Assembly (NCBI GenBank): GCA_010645155.1
Contig: JAAGOF010000204.1
Coordinates: forward strand, 488,095-552,094
Reading direction: 5' to 3'
DNA: 64,000 nt
DNA from: Tigriopus japonicus
Lineage: Eukaryota > Arthropoda > Copepoda > Harpacticoida > Harpacticidae
Under the pieces are notes generated by a model. It did not search any database. It was not told where the DNA came from and worked only from the letters and a program-made list of their open reading frames with translations. A program made the translations under genes and the position numbers. Shown here in pieces: positions 12,500-23,358 of this stretch. Positions within the stretch are counted from its first letter, which is position 1; each line of letters opens with the position of its first letter.

Positions 12500-12690
12500 G
12501 GACAGAAAACGATCTCATCAACCTTTGAATCGTTCGTTTTTCCCTGTAAACGAAACAAGCCTTTTTCAAAGTAACCGAATGGCCTTTAACTGAGAATTGG
12601 CCACAAATTTGCTTTCTTTGAGAGCTTCCAATATTTCATTTATATTTTGTTCAGTTCTTTTTTGCAATAACTAATTTCAATTCCTTTGAA
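12500..12690 (-). repeat. Right arm of the diverged inverted duplication
   Basis: Inverted partner of 11812-11998. In this copy the coding-like frame is broken: ALKESKFVANSQLKA is kept, but the following part is shifted. The two arms face each other across about 500 bp of unique sequence. Confidence 0.5.
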
Positions 12691-12936
12691 CTGCATAATA
12701 TTGCTGTCATTAAGGCACTTGAATTTCCACATCGGATTTGTAAAGAACATGATTTATTTCAAGGTGTTACAAATGTTATTACGCCTTTTTGCTTCATTGT
12801 AATTTTTATGTTACTTTGTTTTAAAACGAAGTTTTGAAACAGTTGCGGAATACTTTGATAATTTCTTCACGCAACCTCGCTTACGATCGCCTGGATTTAT
12901 CGCCTAGAGACTTTGAGTTGATAGGTGTTGTCACAC

Positions 12937-14316
12937 ATGATTGAATACGAGACCCAACGTAAAGGCCGTGTCCTTGCGAGGGATGGTCATGAGTACATCG
13001 TGTTCACTGGACGTGGAAGAGACGGAATCGAGGTGTAGCGTTGTCGCCAACATATCAAGTTCAAATGTAACGCAACTATTCGCACGAACAAAGAGAAAGA
13101 AGTTACACAAGCATCGGGAGAGCACACTCATGAAGGTGATCCACAACGACCAAAAAAGAACGAGTTGTTGTCCAAACTCAAAGGAGCTGCATCGTCTGGA
13201 AATACAACGAAGGTTGTTGTCTTAGGAGAACAAGTGCTAGATGTTTCAAACGATGTTTTGTCTCGGCTTCCAAAGAAATCTTCCCTGGAGCGGTTAGTGA
13301 GACTGGAAAGAAGCCATAAAAACTCGCCTCATCCGAATCCTTCAGACGTTCATTTTCGAATTCCAGAAGAGTTTATGGAGATGGTCCGAGATGGTCCTGC
13401 ACGACTCTGGGCAAGAAGACATCAATAGAATTATTATAATTGTATCGAATGATCTGGTTACTCAACTTGACGGCGACACAATCTTCTGCGATGAGACACT
13501 TGATCGAGTTGCGACATGTTTTTTTCAACTCTATACTATACACACAAAAGTGGGTAACTCATATTTATTGTATTTATGCCCTACTTACAAACAAAGAAGT
13601 AGCTACCTATTCAAGAATGATAACCATGATCAAAATGATCCGTCCTGAATTTTCTCCTACTGAAGTATTGATTGATTTTGAACTGGCAGCTATCAATGCT
13701 TTCAAAAATGCCTTTCCTGACACCAATGTAAGTGGCAGTTTTTTTTCATCTAAACCAAGGTATCGTGAGGAAAGTTAATAGTCTGGGGTTGAAGAGAAAA
13801 TATGAGACTGAGGTCGAGTTCTCTTTATTAGTAAAGTCTATTCCAAGCCTTGCATTTGTTCCTCAAGATGAAGTGGTTGAAAGGTTCGAAGACCTTGCCG
13901 GTCTATTTGAAGATGAGCCCTCAGTGAACGATTTGCCAACGTATTTCAAGAACAATTACATTGAAGCACCTGTATTGCGAAGAAATCAAACGCGCGAACC
14001 ACGGTTTCCCATTCGACTGTGGAATCATTTCAATGATGGGCTAGGATGTCACCAGAAGACTACAAATTGCGCTGAGGGGTATCATAATGGCCTCAAGTCC
14101 CTTTTCTTAAGTCCCAACCCTACAGTGTGGACCTTCTTAGCCGGACTTCAAAAGGACATTGCCGTTCATCGTCTCACGGCGCAAAAACAATCATTGGAAA
14201 GACAGCGTCCCAAATTCAAGGCTCTGGCCGAGCGTTTGGCGGCAAAAGTTCGTCAGTATTTTGAAGAAGAGGATAAAATGAAGTATCTTCGTTCAATTGC
14301 TCACATGCTAGCTTGA
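12937..14316 (+). pseudogene. MULE-type transposase with FLYWCH finger, broken
   Basis: Three reading frames in succession give a recognisable FLYWCH plus MULE transposase. The FLYWCH part (12937-13150) has RCRQHIKFKCNATIRT followed by a GEHTHEG histidine pair; the tryptophan expected before RC is a TAG stop at 13036-13038. The first frame continues to a TAG at 13426. The catalytic region then appears in a second frame near 13490-13565 (FFQLYTIHTKVGNS, with DET in place of the usual DGT). It shifts to a third frame (LLTNKEVATYSRM, PTEVLIDFELAAINAFKNAFPD) and returns to the first frame near 13740 (HLNQGIVRKV...). From there an intact 3' part with WNHFNDG and CAEGYHNGLKSLF runs to TGA. So there is at least one nonsense change and three frameshifts; the copy is dead. 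Confidence 0.8.
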
Positions 14317-14439
14317 ATTAATCACTTAAGAGTTACATGTAAAACGAGAACAAAATGTATTTTCATGAAAATAAGAAATAATGAGAAAACAATTAATTGA
14401 TGCCCGATATTGAATGATTTATTTCTAACTGATTTTACT

Positions 14440-15045
14440 TGCTGGACTTTTTTGATGGGACATTTAATCGAGTTGCTAAATGTTTTTTTCAACTCTATAC
14501 TAGACACACAAAAGTGGGTAACTCGCTTCCCCTTGTATTTATTACTGATGGGGAACAAACAAATATAACAAAGAACAAACAACAGAGTACCAAACAAAAA
14601 AAACACAAATAAAAAACAAGCTAATCGGAAATAGAAGTCAACAGGTGTTGATTGTTTTGGTCTAGATAAACAGGGTTGCCAAAAATGACACCTCTTAGGA
14701 ACGGAAAGATGTCAATAGGTCTTAAAAACTTTCGAAGGTCAAAACTAAGTGCTACAATTGTTTGGAATATACTTAATAGACCGAAAAGTCTTTCAATTGC
14801 ATTAATCATTGTGACGAAAATGACCATCAGACACTCGCTTTTACAAATCATGACTGCAACACTGATTTTATTTGAAAATGATACAAATTTACCACAAACA
14901 AACAAATATTTAAAAAACAAAGAAATATACAAACAAACAAAGAAATGGCCAATTTGGTCGCATCAGTAGTACCTATGCCCTACTTCCAAACAAAACAGAA
15001 GCTACAATTCACCCGATGACATTGATTGTAGTTCTACATAGTTGA
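14440..15045 (+). pseudogene. Second MULE transposase fragment, interrupted by an insertion
   Basis: Positions 14447-14542 read LDFFDGTFNRVAKCFFQLYTRHTKVGNSLPLVF, the same block as in the first copy but keeping the DGTF catalytic aspartate motif. The frame resumes after the insertion at about 14975 with YALLPNKTEAT, then decays. A 426-bp insertion therefore splits the fragment exactly between two adjacent conserved blocks. Confidence 0.7.
14535..14976. mobile_element. hAT-like MITE (about 426 bp) inside the MULE fragment
   Basis: The insertion 14543-14968 begins TACTGATG and ends CATCAGTA. It is flanked by GTATTTAT (14535-14542) and GTACCTAT (14969-14976), an imperfect 8-bp duplication (6 of 8). 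Removing it rejoins the MULE reading frame, which supports the boundaries. The interior is rich in AAACAAA and has no long conserved frame. Confidence 0.6.
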
Positions 15046-15409
15046 GCAAATTGAAATCATAGATATGTATAGATAGATAAGGTATATTCCTATTTTGTGG
15101 GACAATAGCTGCAAAATGGTTGCGAGAATCAGCCCAAAACTTCTGAGAAATATTCATGTACTATTCAGGATTGGTTCAGGAGGAACCCTGTCCTGATTTC
15201 TTTCTTAGTTATAAAAATGACATTTGTCTCATCTAAAGCTAATCACACAAACGCGTACAAATTTTATTTTCCAAAAAACAGAAATATGCTTTGAAATGAT
15301 CATTTTGATGAATTTGTTAAAATATTTGTTTTTAAGTCCCATTGTTCACCTTGATTATCATGCAAAATCTCTGGAGCAAAGGCGACTTGCTTCCTACTCT
15401 GGGGTTTTA

Positions 15410-15540
15410 AATTGGTACCCAAGTTTCCGCTGTACCCAGTTTTCCTGTGTTGAGTTGTCCCATATGCTACTATACTGCTACTATACTATATACTATACTA
15501 TACTTTACTATGTACCGAGTTATCCTGGAACCGTTTGAAT
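15410..15540 (-). repeat. Dispersed relative of the 17-bp minisatellite, with a CTATA microsatellite inside
   Basis: Read on the minus strand it gives CCAGGATAACTCGGTACAT, then a run of (AGTAT)n-type simple sequence, then ATGGGACAACTCAACACAGG and about two 17-bp units. It matches the leader and first units of the array at 9.2-9.7 kb. The family therefore moves as a dispersed repeat and expands differently at each site. Confidence 0.7.
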
Positions 15541-17816
15541 TGTTTGAAATCAAGTGAGTCCGACTGTAGTGAATGATTATGTAAGACCGTGGTTTCCTAA
15601 GGTGCATGCTCTCATTTCTAGCTAAAAAACTGGTTTCTACCTGATTCGTAATACCTATGTTGAAATGGCGGGGAAAAATCGTATTGAGTTACCTTTTCTG
15701 CAATGTCACACAGACCGTCCCAATCAATTTACATAGGAAGGAAAACGAACAGCTAAAATTCCTGAAGGCCTTGCATCCTAGAGCAATTGTATTTCGTACC
15801 ATACTTTCCATATTTGATCCAATCTCTCTCTTTCATAGTTAAATAGCATTTCTGGCTACATATGTATATCTAAAATAACTCCCGCCATTCGCAAACATCC
15901 GGACCAGCAAAGCAAAATCCCTTCAGAAACTTATTTTTAATCAAAATGAATCTTGCAATTCTTGAACGTAAGCACGAGCAAACACTTTTTGCCTTTTTTG
16001 AGCAAAAAAACACCCAAATTTGCCCCATTTTACTAATTTTGCTAAACTATTTTCTAAAATGATCCCACAATTTTTCCACCCTACAAAATTTACATGATGA
16101 AATCTCTGTTTTTCTTTTGTCAATTTTTCTTAGACCAACTTTTTTAATAAGTGTAGTCATGTTGGAGTAAAAGTCTCTTTGGTAATTTGAAATGGTGTAG
16201 TCAAGATGCCTATTAGATTTATTCTTGGATTCTATCCTTGCCATTTCCTCCATGTCTCACAAAAAGAAATCAGAACAACGTTGTAAATTCATGGTTTATC
16301 GATTAGTATTTCTTTTTTGTTTAACTTTTATTTAGCCACATTAATCGATTTTTGGCTGTTTATCTCTTTTGATTGATTTTGCTTTTCAAGTTCCATTATT
16401 TTGTTGCTAGAAAACGTTTTGCTTTGATGTTATCAAAAGAATGTAATCTGCAATTTTACTTTAATAACTTTATGACTGATTGGAGGCTTAAGTTATGGTG
16501 ATGGAAAGATTTGACGTGTAAATTATAGGCTTAGGTTTGGTTACCTCCTGAGATCGCTATTTCTTAAAGAAGGTCCTTACAAACTTGAAAAATCAAGCCA
16601 CGGTGATGTCAGTTTAACGGTACACGGCGCTTAATTGAGGTGGAGAAATCATTTTTAAGTTTCAAAGATATTTGAGAAATTTTGAGGTGCAGAGACAATA
16701 TCGGATATGAAATCGAGTTCTGGTAATTTGGTTACTGGCCTAAAATTGTAATTGTAAAAAAGTAATGTCACTTAAAACATGCTTAAAAACACATTTATGA
16801 ATATTGTTTTAGTGCATTTGTTAGACAAACTTAAGTCTAACATTGGGATAACAGGATTGCATAGAACATTGATGAAATCTATTTTTCCATTGAATTTTCA
16901 ATGCCTACTTTTCATCAACATGGGTGACTTTTTAAGTTATTTGCTCGTTTTTCGACATCGTATGTTTGCACTTTCAACGTTTTTTCTGCACTCTGTTTTG
17001 CATATTTGGATACAATTTTCACGCCTTTTGGTACCTACGCTAAAAGGCTATATTTACTTGCAGTTTTTGCCAATACCTACGCAAAACTATTGACTCCTTC
17101 CTTTGATTGAGCCGAAAATTTGCTGAGAAGTTTTCGGTTTTTTTTCGTTCTCAGCTCCTAAGAAAGATAAAGATTTCTCTAAATGGGAGTTAAAATACTA
17201 AATTTCACCCCACAAAAGAAAAGTAATACGCGAAGGCGTTAAGATTATTTATTTCTAAATTTTCCGGAACTCATTTGCTTTAGACGATAATCGCGAAAAC
17301 TCAGGTTTTTTAACTACAGGATACTTTTGACAACTTTTGCCTCATTACTTAGGTAGTCTATTACATGTTTACAATACGTACTACATTTATTTCAATCCCA
17401 GTTTAGGAGCATTGATTTATGGCTAGAAATTTGGAAGATGTTTGCTCAAATTAGATAGATAAAACGCTTTTACGCATCAAACAAACTAATAGACCTCAAG
17501 GATTGAAAGATAAAGCGCACTAATAAAAATAATCCGACATAGATTGATTGCTTTTCCAAGGGAAAATAATTCAAGCAGTACACTTACGCACGATAAAGCC
17601 TCAATGTTCGACATGACATCTTTTTCTTATAAACTTATGGCGCCATTGTTGATCCGCTTACCCTCTTTAGATGGATTTTAGATTTTTGAGTTAAAAATCC
17701 TGTGGATTTTGTTTTGCATTTTCTAAAAAACCGTTCTTGTAAAACTTTTTCGAGCCCCTTTTCGAATTCTGGGACAATCAGAGAAAAATAGTCAAACCAG
17801 TTGTCCGACTAGTTAA
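15541..17816. other. Non-coding stretch, nothing recognised
   Basis: AT-rich, with frames of at most about 105 codons that look random. No repeat or RNA gene was recognised. Confidence 0.45.
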
Positions 17817-18389
17817 GAGGTCGGTTGTTGAGGTAGTTTGAAAGTATAATGGAAGTATACCTAGAAACACAAAAGAAGCACATGAGACGGAGTAGAAGTA
17901 ATCATGCTCGATCAAGTTTCGCTACATAAGCTGCGTTTTTCAATCGCAGCTTATGTAACGAAACTTGATCGAGCATGGTTACTTCTAGTGATGGACCGAA
18001 AGGGCTCATAACCGAAACCGAAAGTTTCGGCCGAAAGAGGGCTTAACCGAAACCGAAAGCAGTGTTCACTGTTTATAAAATTGTTCAAATGCAAAATCCG
18101 CCTTAAAAATTAGAATGTGTTCGATGTTGGGTAGTCGCAAATTTTGAAAAATCTTAAACCTTAAATTTCAGAGGTTTTTGGACCAATTTTTTTACGACTT
18201 TGTTGTCAAACTCCATTTCATATAGTGCTTGTCTGCTTTCGGTTTCGGTAGGCATAACTGAAACCGAAACCGAAACCGAAAGCGCTTTCGGTCCATCACT
18301 AGTTAGTTCTACTTCGCCTCATATGCTTATTTTGTGTTTCTAGGTATGCTTCTACTATACTTCAAAACTACCTCAACAACCGACCTATA
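17817..18389. mobile_element. Foldback (long inverted repeat) element, interrupted by a nested hAT MITE
   Basis: The outer arms are AGGTCGGTTGTTGAGGTAGT on the left and its reverse complement on the right. They continue through CCTAGAAACACAAAA blocks for about 90 bp. The inner part folds again: about 17900-17937 (ATGCTCGATCAAGTTTCGCT...) pairs with about 17948-17985 around a loop of under 10 bases. Removing the nested insertion at 17986-18301 gives one continuous foldback element of roughly 260 bp. No coding capacity. Confidence 0.8.
17978..18309. mobile_element. Nested hAT-like MITE, TAGTGATGGACCGAAA family, copy 2
   Basis: The element 17986-18301 has matching ends TAGTGATGGACCGAAAG and CTTTCGGTCCATCACTA. 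It is flanked by GTTACTTC and GTTAGTTC (7 of 8 identical), an 8-bp target duplication typical of hAT elements. Subterminal AACCGAAACCGAAAG motifs occur at both ends in opposite orientation. It landed in the foldback element around it. Confidence 0.85.
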
Positions 18390-18493
18390 ATAGTGCAATG
18401 CGCGCTCTTCCGATCAAACAAGTACATCGACAATCGTCCAAAAGAACGATTGTAGGGTCAATTTGTCTTTCGATTCCGCGTGTAAATACTAGG

Positions 18494-18515
18494 CAGGGAT
18501 AACCTATATAATAGT
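18494..18515 (+). repeat. Micro-insertion CAGGGATAACC..., copy 1
   Basis: A 22-base string starting CAGGGATAACCTATATAATA is shared exactly with 25049-25070. Here it is bracketed by near-identical short repeats (TAAATACTAGG on the left, TAAATACTGG on the right). Confidence 0.5.
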
Positions 18516-18899
18516 ATAAATACTGGATACGAACTCGCGGAATTTCCTAGCTCGCAACCTCACACGGATGAGGCCGAGAGTTCGTAAGTAAACAAGAAGT
18601 ACAAACGGCCATGTTGGGAGCGGATAATCAAACGGAAATCGACCAAGAGTCCAAAAGATAGTGCGCCAATCGGGGTTTTCTGTGTTTAAAGCGGGTCCAG
18701 CCAAGTCCTAGCCTTGGTAAAGGTCAACCCCACGCCCCAAAATCAGTCTGATGTGGGTGTTTCGAAGACATTAAGTTCAGCCAAGAACGAGTGAATAAAA
18801 TAGTGAATGAATGAATGACCACATCATGGAGTGCGAGTGAACCCCCCACAAGGTGTCTTTTCTACAAGATGACGATCAAAGTGATCAAATTAAGTCTGA

Positions 18900-19580
18900 T
18901 GATGACTAGGTTACCGGCTACAACCTTCGGAAGTGATAGACCTAACTACAGCAAAAAGAACGAATATGGACCAGAATCTGAGCCCAAATTCCTCTTTTGC
19001 GCAAAAGGATTAAGAAGAAACTTTCCCACGGACCAAAACGGGGAGTTTCTTTATGCTCATCCATTGAACAACTTAAGAATATCTTACCATTCCTTGAATT
19101 ATCAACAACAAAATAGCGGGGTTTTCCGAGCTTATCTATTATCCGATTTGAACGTCTTATTAATATCTTTGAACTTACAATTGAACCCATCCATGTATTA
19201 TCCTGAACTTAACTAACACATGCCAAACTTTGTATGAAATCAAGTTTGTTTTAGGTTGTGTCACCTTGGCATTGTTCTATAAATGATGGTCCATCCTCAA
19301 ATTTCTTTTATTATATGGTTGTGTCTTTTAGTTCAGGATAATTCAAGGACAGGTAAGATATTCTTAGGTTGTTCAAGTTGTCTAATGGATGAGCGTGATA
19401 AAAATCCCCGTTTTGATCCGGAGGAGAGTTTGTGGGGTAAATTTGGTTCCTGTCCAAGAGGAATCTGCGTTCGCATTAAGGTCCACATGGAACAAAGAAA
19501 GAAGAAGTCCTCAGTGTCAAGAATTCGATCAAATGAAGAACAAATTAAGATGACTTCGAAACATATCAGGTGTGCCTACT
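18900..19580. repeat. Diverged inverted repeat with coding-like arms
   Basis: The left arm (about 18920-19110) is the inverted, diverged copy of the right arm (about 19330-19560). Shared blocks include GATAATTCAAGG, GTAAGATATTCTTA, GTTGTTCAA, ATGGATGAGC and CCCCGTTTTG. Both arms translate outward-consistently to related peptides: DNSRNGKIFLSCSMDEHK on the minus strand of the left arm, DNSRTGKIFLGCSSCLMDER on the plus strand of the right arm. This loosely resembles a small zinc-ribbon type finger, but I cannot name the family. Confidence 0.55.
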
Positions 19581-19599
19581 AGCAATGGATGGGCTCAAT

Positions 19600-22500
19600 A
19601 TTTTGATTTGCCTTTTGACTCAGTCAGCCCAAATTGGTGATCTGACAGTCTAACCCGGATTACATGGACCCTCTCAAAGTCTTGAGAATGAAATGCTCCC
19701 ACCAAGATTGAATTGTGTGGATTTTTTGACTCAATTTGATTGTTTATTCCTGGACAAAGGGATCTAAGAACTAAGAAGATCAATGAAACCCTATCAAGCA
19801 CGTAGAGCCTATCCCTGCAATGAAAAGACATGATCCTCTGGTCCTGAAGGACCCTTAGCCCCAGTCCTGCGTGGTCCTGACCTTCTTGAGCCCCAAGACT
19901 TGAAACATTTTCAATCAAATCCACAATCCAGGATTTAATCCTCATGTTTTTCACTTATTTTGTCTCAAGGACGTCGTGATTGCCTTTGTTCCAATTCCAA
20001 TCAGGATCAGATGGCTGATCTGATCCAGAACCGTCAAAAGTGCCCTTCAATAGTTATAGCCAACAACATCTCCGACTTGGACTCCATCTTGTTTCAAAAT
20101 GAGACTATTCTCATTCCTTCATTTTCCTATAGAAATGGTTCCTGCGTCGTGGAGGTGCTGATGAGGATGGGAGAGGAGTAACCCTCCAGATATCACCACA
20201 GATACTTCTATTTAGCATTGTTTCACAGAAGTTGGACTATTGGGTGAAGCAAGATTCCATCTATGTATTTTCCTGATTGTTAAGAGGACTAAAATCCTTT
20301 GGAGAGCTGAATGTCAAAAGTTCATGAGACGAGTAAAAGGAGTGCTGGGACCTCTAAAATCAAGGTAAAGAACAATTAGTCAATAAATATTAACACAAAA
20401 AGTTAACCTGAATGCTTTCAAGATGCATGTTCAACAGTTTTACTCGTTAATAAGGAATGAATGACATTGTTTCAAAATATAGCCTCGGCCTCATACCATT
20501 TTTTCAAAAATCGGAGTTCGTGTCCACCCCTTTCAGGGGTTCCTGTACTAGGATATTACCAGTTGAATGGTCGGTCAACATTTTGAATTGATTCTGAAAG
20601 TAACAATTATTGAACAAAACATTTTTACCTAACAATGTTTTGCTTCAAATTTTAAAACACTTATCATCATACCCATGTTGTAATGAATGTAACATTTTTA
20701 GCCTTATGCTACATTACTTCTAGTGATTTGGAGACAGTCTCCACACATCTAGGTCAAATATCTTTCCAGCATCAGGAAGATTCAATACTTACATTTACAT
20801 CGCCCTTGCTATTGTTTCCTTTATCTTAAATAGGGACACATAGAAAATTGATAGAGAAGCAAATGTTGAGAATAACTTCCAATTGGACTATTTTTATTCT
20901 CTCCTTCCTACCTTGGTTCATGATCCATTGATGAACAATCACCACGAGTGCGCTCCATCTCAAGGCTGTAAAAATTCCAAGTAGACAAATGATCAAGAAG
21001 AGTTCAATATAGAATTCAGGGTCATCAATGATTGAAGAATCCGCAGAACTGACACCAATCAGAATAGATTCAAGCTACTAAAATATACCCAATATTCCAA
21101 TCTACCAAAGTCCTGTCTCCCAAAATACTTAGTGATGAACTTTGTAGTCCTTTGGCAAATACGATCCATGTATGTCTGCCTCCAACCAAATTAATACTGT
21201 GGTGGGATTTGATTGCAAAATTTTATAATTTGATCCATATTTCTGCTACCATCATCAAGAAAAAAATTACTCTATGATTCACTTTTTATTTAACTGTATG
21301 ATATCTCTGAAATCTTCATTTCATTTATGAATCTTGGATAACATTCTTGCTCATTCTTTCTTGATATGAAATTGTGTGCCTAAATTTCAATTCTACTTTC
21401 AATTTATCATGCTTATGATCTTCACTTTTGCTTTGTACCCTTTCAGTGCCCACTGACTTATATATTTCTGCCATGGTTATTGAATGTATGCAGTTTCTTG
21501 TTTCTTAATAGCCAATTAGAAAGTAGATTTTTACAAAGTCATTCATTGGTAGTGTACAAGCTAAGCCTGAATTTAGGCCAAATTTTCACGAATGAGGTGG
21601 TAAGGATGCAGGCCCTCGAGTCTACCTCTAACATGGGAGACACACTTAGTACTTGTTGATTGAGTTTTGGACCCTCCTACGTATTGGGGAAAAAGAGGTG
21701 AAGTATCAGGGAACATCCTTAAGTGTCAGTCTTGTCAATCTTATCAAAACAAAACCGTTTACTTGAATGGAATTCGATTTATTGAAAATCCACAGCTGAA
21801 CGCCTGAGAAGAGGCTTCCATGTCTTACGTTTTGCTTACCTTTAGTGCATTTGATAATCAAGCTTAAAAAATGTTGAAGTATTTGTCATTAAATGACAAT
21901 CTTGATTTTTCCCCAATGAACTGAATAGCAGAATTCAAATAAATATCCAGCTGTTCATTTTGACTTCAAAACTTGTCTCGAAAGTCTATGGAATTAAAAA
22001 ACGACCTCCCTCCTCCTAAAACAGTACACAGTTTGTCCCTACAATGGTTTCATTTATCGACACAAATTCTTCAAAAGTGACCTGAGTGATTTGCAATTTT
22101 ATTTAAAAAAGTGTGAAGTAATAAATTCCAAGCAACGGAAATTCAGCCCAATGATAAGACCCAATCCATAAGACATGGACTTTCAAAACTCAGGCTAAAC
22201 AGGCCCAAAATGAACCATTTAGCCCTCTTATAAGATCACGCAAGAAGAGGTCGAACTCATTCAGTTTCATTCAGTTCTCGAGTTTCAAAAGCACATCGCT
22301 TGTTAGCTAGATCAAAGATTGAACTGAAATAGAAATAGTCACACAATAAAAAACCCAGCATTTTTGTAAGTGGAATGCAACCGTTTGGTTCCGTTCAAAT
22401 TTACTTTTCTCATGTCATTTTGCTGACTAACCCTGGTAGGCCCATCATGATTACTGGAAACTGATTATCTTTATGGTCGAATCTTTTGGCAGTCGAAATC

Positions 22501-23358
22501 AGACATGCTTACGAAACAGGAAACTCTAATGGTTCCTTTTGTGACTGTCTTCAAAATCGTCAAACTTTCGGATGAAATAGAAAGTGCCGTACCGACCATA
22601 ACTGGATTTTCGACAAAAGGCAATACAAGATTCTACACCCTGGACTGAGACTTTTTAACCATGGGTATTACCAAAATGATTCGAAGCGAAATAGACCACT
22701 TCTTAGATGAAAATGGAATTACTTGAACTATTACCAATTTCAACGAACGCTGGGTCTTCCCAACAATCTGATCCACAGAACTCAGGCACAAAGTACGCTC
22801 TAAGATTCTTTGTTAACTCTGAGAGGTTCAATGCTACCAAAGACTGACTACCCAAGTCTTTTGCATCGAGACAATCGAGACACAATGATCAGAAACAAAG
22901 GGAATCAATTCTCTTCCAACATTGTTCGTTTCATGAAGGAGTTATCATCAACTATCAATCTCTTCGCATCCTTGTCTATATATCAAATAGAAAAATGTGT
23001 ATTGTATTTCCTGGCGCTCAAGAGTCAACATCATACACAGTTTTTCATCCTCTACCTATGGCTTGATTGACCAAACGCAAGCGAGTGTATTCCAAATCTT
23101 CTTTTCTTTGGTAAGTCCGTATTTGACTGGAAGCCCGCCTCAATCTTCCTTGTACAGTACTACCTATTGAAGAACAGACACACACGAGCCTCTTCCCCAT
23201 CAATCTTAATAGATCTCATAAAAGCGTTGGTATGGTAGAACTGGATTTGGTTGCGAGATAAATGGTTTGTTGGAGAGTGTTCTTCAGATAGTCAGTCGGC
23301 TTTGGGGAGTCGGGAGGTAACCTTCTCTCACAACAAAACAATCTTACCCAACAGTTCT
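19600..23358. other. Intergenic stretch upstream of the peroxidase pair
   Basis: AT-rich with short random-looking frames only. No gene, repeat array or RNA gene was recognised. The last few hundred bases before 23359 should hold the promoter of peroxidase gene A, but I see no unambiguous TATA or initiator. Confidence 0.45.
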
